From contig JBCAMK010000019.1 of NCBI GenBank assembly GCA_038503065.1, forward strand, positions 372,001 to 436,000: 64,000 bases of DNA, read 5' to 3'. Position 1 is the stretch's first letter, and the number at the start of each line of letters is the position of its first letter. Position numbers and translations under genes: made by a program. Source of the DNA: Paragyromitra xinjiangensis (taxonomy: Eukaryota; Ascomycota; Pezizomycetes; Pezizales; Discinaceae). Shown in pieces: positions 58,986 to 64,000 of this stretch. Under the pieces are notes generated by a model that was not told the DNA's origin, ran no database searches, and worked only from the letters and a program-made list of their open reading frames with translations.

Positions 58986-60613
58986 CTAAGCAGCTGCCGC
59001 AGCCTCCTTCCCAGCATCAGTCGCAGCCGCATCCTTCGCGATCTCCGCCCTCTTCTCAATCTCCCTCGTAACATGTCCTGGGGCAACACCTACACGCTGC
59101 TTGCTCAAGATATCGACCAACAGCGGGTTTGGCCTTCCCATCCTGTCAGGAGCGGAGGCAGATTGCTCGGCTTTGAACGCTGCGACTTGGTCTAGGTATG
59201 CATCGAACAGGAAAGATGAGTCGAGAGGTCCGCCCTTGGCTTCGGGGTGGAACTGGGTCGACATAATGGGGCGGGAGGTGTGAATCATTCCTGTTCATGT
59301 TAGTGGGGTTTGAGGTAGGGTTCAGGGATTGAGCTTACCCTCGTTTGAGCCGTCGTTGAGGTTGACGAAGTACTCTTTCCAGTCCTTTTTATCGAGGGTT
59401 GTCATATCAACCGCATATCCGTGGTTCTGGCTCGTTATGTGGCACCTTCCAGTTGTCAAGTCGAGGGCTGGGATATTGTGTGCCCTGTTTCCGTATTTCA
59501 ACTTGATAGTCTTAGCCCCGGCAGCAAGAGCCAACAGCTGATGTCCCAAACAGATTCCCATAATCGGGCCAGCATAGCTCTCCATTAGTTTCGAGAGATG
59601 GTAGACGGTCTTCTGACAATGGGTTGGGTCACCAGGTCCGTTGCTGATAAACACCCCATCAAAGTGGTGCGCAACCTTGTGAATTGGATAGTCCCACGGG
59701 AAACAAGTGACACTGCTTCCACGGGAGACAAGGGAACGGAGGATATTCTCTTTGACACCACAGTCGATGACAGCGACATGGCGGTCACCAGAGGAAGAGG
59801 CAACGTGGAATGGCGCCTTGGTGCTGACTTTCTCGACTAAATTGATCTGCTCGGGGTCGACGAACGCTTCATCCTGATCCGCATCGTACTCTTCTCCAAT
59901 CGTGATTCTGGCCAATGAACTTCCCTGCTCGCGGAGATAGGTCACGATTGCCCTGGTGTCAACGCCAGTAATGGCGGGAACACCCTCCCTTGCACACCAG
60001 TTTCCAAGACTCTCAACTGCGGTCCAGTGAGAGTATTTCTCAGCAACGTCGGCAACAACAATCCCGATTGCCTGGAGATGTGGTGATTCGAAGTATTTAA
60101 GGAGGCCATCGGCATCACGGGCGGAGGATGGGACACCGTAGTTACCGATGAGGGGCTGAGTGAATACAAGGATTTGCCCACGGTAGGAGGGATCCGTAAG
60201 GGCTTCGGGGTAGCCAACGAGGGCAGTCGAGAAAACGGCCTCACCGGAGATGTTGGAGCGAGCGCCGAAAGATTTACCGTGGAAGATGGGACCGTTCTGG
60301 AACGTTTTAGCGAGGAGTTTAACGGGAAGCATGTGGGATGAGTCAATGGCTTCGAAATGAATCAATTGCACTGTGGAAGTGCATTTGACCTATGTAAAAC
60401 TATTGACTACCCAAAAAGCCATTACGATGGAGGAAATACCTTAATAGTGAAAGTAGCCCTATCATGGCTCACAGGTGTGCTCCTTTCCCTTGCAGGCTGT
60501 GGCATCTGTCTCCCTGCACTGCCAGTAACCGTCGCAAGGCCCCTACCCCCCCCTACCCCATTGAAGCGAGCAGTGGCATTGAAGCCCTTCGCAAAGATCT
60601 GACGAGCAAACAT
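58986..60613 (-). CDS. CPA1: Arginine-specific carbamoyl-phosphate synthase small (glutaminase) chain, mitochondrial
   Basis: Hydrolyses glutamine and passes ammonia to the large chain, making carbamoyl phosphate for arginine synthesis. Exons 60613-60440, 60296-59339 and 59290-58986 join in phase to 478 aa. Exon 1 encodes a mitochondrial presequence ([20 protein letters not shown]) and the start of the mature protein (ATFTIK). Exon 2 has the CPSase small-chain fold ([34 protein letters not shown]) and the class I glutaminase with the nucleophile Cys in [19 protein letters not shown]. Exon 3 completes it after [12 protein letters not shown] with the His-Glu pair in [15 protein letters not shown] and an Ala-rich tail. 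Introns are 143 and 48 nt. An attenuator-peptide uORF lies in the 5' leader (60734-61210), so translation is probably repressed by arginine. In fungi this gene is also called arg-2 (Neurospora). Confidence 0.95.
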
Positions 60614-60733
60614 TGACGTTTTTAGTGTCCGAGAATTAAAAAGAGTGAATTCTAACCAGCGGTAGGTTGCAGTAACGAGGAGGTGCGTAATTTTAAAGGC
60701 GAAGTGGTATGCGTTAATACAAAGGGAGTGTTT

Positions 60734-61210
60734 TTAATATGCGCTGTTCTTCCAGATGTGATCTGCAGAGTAGCAGGTGTTAGTTGACTATAGAGGGTAA
60801 TGACAGGCACAGCAATTATGAGGCTCCCAGTAACGCGGGGAGACCGTGGGGGGTTAATGTGGGGTGTGTGTGTGGGTTTTTTTTCGTCCTACATACCTGA
60901 GAGATAATCCTATAACCAACCAACCCGGTATCAGCACGCAATTCGATGAAATTTGACCGATGCAAAGTGACGTTTAGATGAGAAAAGAAGGGATTTAAAT
61001 GACAGTTTTCGAGCAAAGAGGAACAAGGAACGAACAACCGAAGTGGTGGCGCTGCTGAGAAAAGGGGAGGAAAAAAATGCAGCGGAGGAGCAAATGGAGG
61101 AGCAAAAGAGGGCAAAAAAAAAGTTTTTATGGGGGGGGAGGGGCAAACGAATACAGCTAGCGCAGAATTGAACATACCTGTGAAGTGAATACGGTGGGAA
61201 CAAATCGCAT
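60734..61210 (-). promoter_or_regulatory. Arginine attenuator peptide (AAP) uORF, split by two introns
   Basis: The 24-residue uORF is rebuilt from three exons in the CPSase leader. These are 61210-61178 (MRFVPTVFTSQ), 60909-60897 (13 nt, DYLS plus one base) and 60762-60734 (DHIWKNSAY and TAA). Both introns are GTATGT donors (268 and 134 nt) ending in TATAG and TGCAG. The result matches the fungal AAP pattern FTSxDYLSDHxW in length and in the positions of Asp12 and Trp19, residues known to be needed for arginine-dependent ribosome stalling. The stop lies 120 nt before the CPSase ATG. If either intron is kept, the peptide ends early (TSQVCSILR or DYLSGM) and lacks Trp19. Confidence 0.88.
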
Positions 61211-62988
61211 GCGGGCAACTTTCCCTTGCGGATGCTGCTTGAGATAAATCTCCTATGTAATTGAAGATATCAAGCAGTTAGGAATTGATGAAATATTTAT
61301 CTGTGTCAGACGTGCTAAGGTGGGGGGGGATGTGGCGATGGAAGAAGAAAAAATTGAATCAGAGAGATTTTGCAAGTGGAGGTTGCAGAAGCAAGCGGGG
61401 AGAAGAGGGAGAGCGGGCTTTATGTGCGTCAATGACGGGATCGCCAGGTATAACCCTTAAGAGAGAAAAAAAGTGCAGGGAAGGAGAGGCAAGCGGCGAT
61501 GATTAACGTGGTTGGTGCGCTACTTACACCTAGTAACAGTAAGTGACGACGCTGCTATTGGACAACAGAATCCGCGGATAGGTGACCCACCCATAAGCTG
61601 CACTCGCATAGTATATTCACAGGCCTCTCATGTCAAGACAACATTGAAATCTTGATTCAACGTCGCACCTGGAAAAACTGCCGTTTCAATGCTTTTTCCG
61701 TGAAGTTACCATGACAGTGTACAATTTGTCTGCCAAAGCCTCGCATGTGCATTCTCTGCTCCAGCAAAGTGGGGATGCCCCGGAATCAAGTGACGCCCTG
61801 CTCAGCAAAAGAAAACTTTGTCTCGAACTCGGTACCTGTTCTAACTGGATACGGTTGACATGCGTTCGTGATCTCTTGGCGTCTGCACCCGGCCACAAGA
61901 CCATACTCTAAACTTTCTCGCCTTAATTGACTGGCACATGTCTTATTTTCTCATTAGATAGATTTACATACCTATATCTAAACTCGAGAACAATAGAAGA
62001 TGGAAATTTTTGGATGTGGTTCATCCACTTGACAATTAAAGACGAGAGAGGAACGTTACTACCAGGTGCACATACTGAGCGGCTCGGGAAGAAGCAGCCG
62101 GAAAGAACAGGAAAAGAAACCTCGAGATCTTTCCCACGCCTTTGGTCCGTCTTAGCATCATGTGGCTTTTTCACCGCCTTTTAGCCTCGGTACGCGGGAT
62201 CCCGTCCTCTCCACAGGGACCTCCGACTCCGCAGCATAGTCCCCTGTTGAACAATTCGATGAACGGATTGTGATCAGAATGCCGCAGTGTCCTATCCATG
62301 CAGGCTCGAGTCTAGATATCTTAGTGATCCTAAACTAGTGTATTGAATAGCAAAATTAAGTACTCTAGAAGCACATATGGTCACTATTGATCACTCGGTC
62401 GCTCAACTTCAGACTACAAGATTACTGCTTTAGGTCATATCTAATAAAGAAGTTCTCGTGTTCCACATCACGAAATAACACTATTGAAAATTGTCATCTA
62501 AACCCCACAAAATATTTAATTCCCTCTAAGATGCTGTATTAACGTATGAATACTTTGCAGCCTAAACTTAATAATACTCTCTCTAGAGTCTTTTTTTCGA
62601 CAGATGAGCACCTGTTCGCAGAATAACCTTCTTCGAATTGTATTCATCCTCCTAGACCCTGAGTACATAACTAGTATGCGTGCGGTAGCGTAATAGCCGG
62701 CCTTGTATACTCTTCAATCCTCCTTATCAATGAAGCAGTGCCACTTCCTCCCTTATCCGACCCCTTGTTACCCACCACCCAGTCGAAATAAACCGAACCT
62801 TCTAAGAGACCCTAACTCCACACATATATTATCACCGAGGCCTCTGGTGGGAGTTCATGAGACTTTCAACTCGGTTGATCAGATAGCTCAATGAGAGGTC
62901 ATTTTGCTCCCGATGTGTACCAATTTTGTGAATAGCTCTCGCCTTGGTTAACTTCGTTTAAAATTTAGAACCTAGATGCTGGTATTAC
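61211..62988. other. Intergenic stretch upstream of the CPSase locus
   Basis: The proximal part must contain the CPSase promoter; I see no clear TGACTCA (Gcn4/CPC1) site. Purine-rich sequence is present at 61320-61500. Open frames at 61686-62184 on both strands are not recognised. Confidence 0.4.
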
Positions 62989-63278
62989 TAGCCAGCCGAA
63001 ACAACAATGTGTTGTCCGATTTGTACTTCAATATCCATTCAATGTTTTATCGGGCTCTCTATTCAAAGTCTTAGCGCTGTTATTTTAGCAAACCAGAACA
63101 GCAATGTCTGCTAACTTGCGCTTTGGTACTCGTTTGGTGTGCTACGGGTTCTCTGTTTAGGACCTTGGTGCAGCTACTCCCAGCCAACCAGAACAACAAT
63201 AGTTAAGCAGCTTGAGCCTTGATATTCGCTTGTTGTGCCATCTGGCTCTTTAGCCATAGTTCTTATCTGTCGGGCGAT
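62989..63278. repeat. Degenerate tandem repeat, three units of about 96 bp
   Basis: Units begin near 62991, 63088 and 63183 with GCCAGCCGAAACAACAATG, GCAAACCAGAACAGCAATG and GCCAACCAGAACAACAATA. They stay alignable through TACTCGTTTGGTGTGC-like and GGxTCTCT-like words. The unit length is constant (95-97 bp) although identity is moderate. No open frame runs through it. Confidence 0.65.
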
Positions 63279-64000
63279 TTTCAGAGGTGCGCATTTTTCC
63301 GTCTCCTCATGTGAAATAAAGGGTTTCGTTGTTCCTTTATCAATGCTACTCAATTAAGTTACTTAGTAACATCTGCAGAAAATAATAGTGGAAACCATAC
63401 TCCCAGAGATCTCTTAAAAAGGTATCTGGCCGGCTTAGGATTCGTTGGCGCGATTTCTCCAGATTAGTGAAATGGACGCATGGAATCCTCATTTCAACGC
63501 CACGTTCCTCAACATCGTCCTCATCAAATTTCCTGGAGGAGTATTGTCCATGAGGCGGATATCAACTGAGGATTACCGATTTCAGTGTTAACAGACACTT
63601 TTGGCGTCGAATATGCTCTCACTACAGTTTCTTTTTGGTAGTAACTTTCCAGTTAGTATCTGTGTAAAATGCCCTGCGAGCCAACCCAGCAAGTTGGGTC
63701 CTTACAGTGAAAGAAGAATTATCGAGCTATGACAAGCATGCCTAAAACCACACATTTTCTAGTTCGCTTCCACTCTAATGACGTGTTTTTCATAACGGAG
63801 ATGCAAAGTTATTAATGTCGGAGGTTCAAGGTCTTTTGTCATAAAATACTGATATCTAACACCGAGGGCTGGGGGACAGAGTGTTTGGATTGGATACTTC
63901 TGTTTTGGGATCAGGGAGATCACTAAAGAATGAACCGTATGCCTTTTCTCCGTGCCTGCTGCGTCTTGAAATAAAAAACATGCTTTCTTTAAGTTGGGCG
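63279..64000. other. Terminal stretch, nothing recognised
   Basis: AT-rich mixed sequence without a supported frame, RNA gene or repeat up to the window end. Confidence 0.45.

Noticed and set aside
60931..61218. 95-codon minus-strand frame as a protein gene in the CPSase leader
   Set aside because: It has no ATG start, overlaps the attenuator uORF and its first intron, and is low complexity (Phe/Pro/Ser).
61686..62184. Paired open frames on both strands upstream of CPSase
   Set aside because: Frames are short and mutually overlapping, without family resemblance.
1..64000. CRISPR array, rRNA operon, riboswitch or phage module
   Set aside because: No regularly spaced direct repeats, rRNA signatures or bacterial gene organisation were seen. 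The sequence is eukaryotic throughout.

Overview
The window looks like nuclear DNA of a filamentous ascomycete (Pezizomycotina). Genes carry short GT-AG introns, mostly 48-70 nt, and there are no operons. Several genes are typical of filamentous fungi: a pisatin-demethylase-type P450, a DUF3445 haem N-demethylase-like protein, an arginine attenuator peptide upstream of a mitochondrial CPSase small chain, and a DUF7514-like protein. Gene density is low (about one gene per 5 kb), with long stretches that hold only decayed repeats. That low density, the F-box/ankyrin pseudogene and a much over-used TACATGTA palindrome would fit a repeat-rich lineage such as the Pezizomycetes (truffles and morels), but this placement is an inference.

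Layout. 0.1-2.4 kb (-): intact nine-exon cytochrome P450. 4.5-6.3 kb (-): Hsm3/PSMD5-like proteasome chaperone. 7.4-8.5 kb (+): candidate lysine-rich, Myb-like gene, probably decayed. 10.3-12.0 kb (+): DUF3445 protein with a membrane anchor. 15.0-15.4 kb (+): small secreted cysteine protein. 17.2-18.3 kb (+): unrecognised gene with a GC-AG intron. 18.3-24.7 kb: no gene seen. 24.7-26.8 kb (+): patatin-like phospholipase with an altered oxyanion loop. 28.5-37.4 kb: gene desert with short inverted-repeat elements. 37.4-38.4 kb (-): mitochondrial ribosomal protein uS15m. 40.0-41.2 kb (-): F-box/ankyrin pseudogene. 43.0-43.5 kb (-): unknown ORF. 44.3-45.8 kb (+): COP9 signalosome subunit 6. 46.3-47.0 kb (-): DUF7514-like exons. 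50.9-51.8 kb (+): electron transfer flavoprotein beta subunit. 52.3-54.2 kb (-): SAP/RSB-motif Acinus-like protein. 59.0-61.2 kb (-): arginine-specific carbamoyl-phosphate synthase small chain with its attenuator uORF. 61.2-64 kb: no gene, one degenerate tandem array.

The genes do not form one pathway. The housekeeping genes (uS15m, CSN6, ETF-beta, Acinus-like, CPSase) sit in the right half, and two of them carry telomere-like AAACCCTAACCC boxes close to their start codons. The left half is more accessory: P450, secreted protein, patatin and decayed genes. The most interesting regulatory structure is the attenuator uORF at 60734-61210. It is rebuilt only by splicing three tiny exons (33, 13 and 29 nt), so that splicing and arginine sensing could be coupled. 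Splice junctions were worked out by eye from reading frame, GT/AG sites and family similarity; no search was run.
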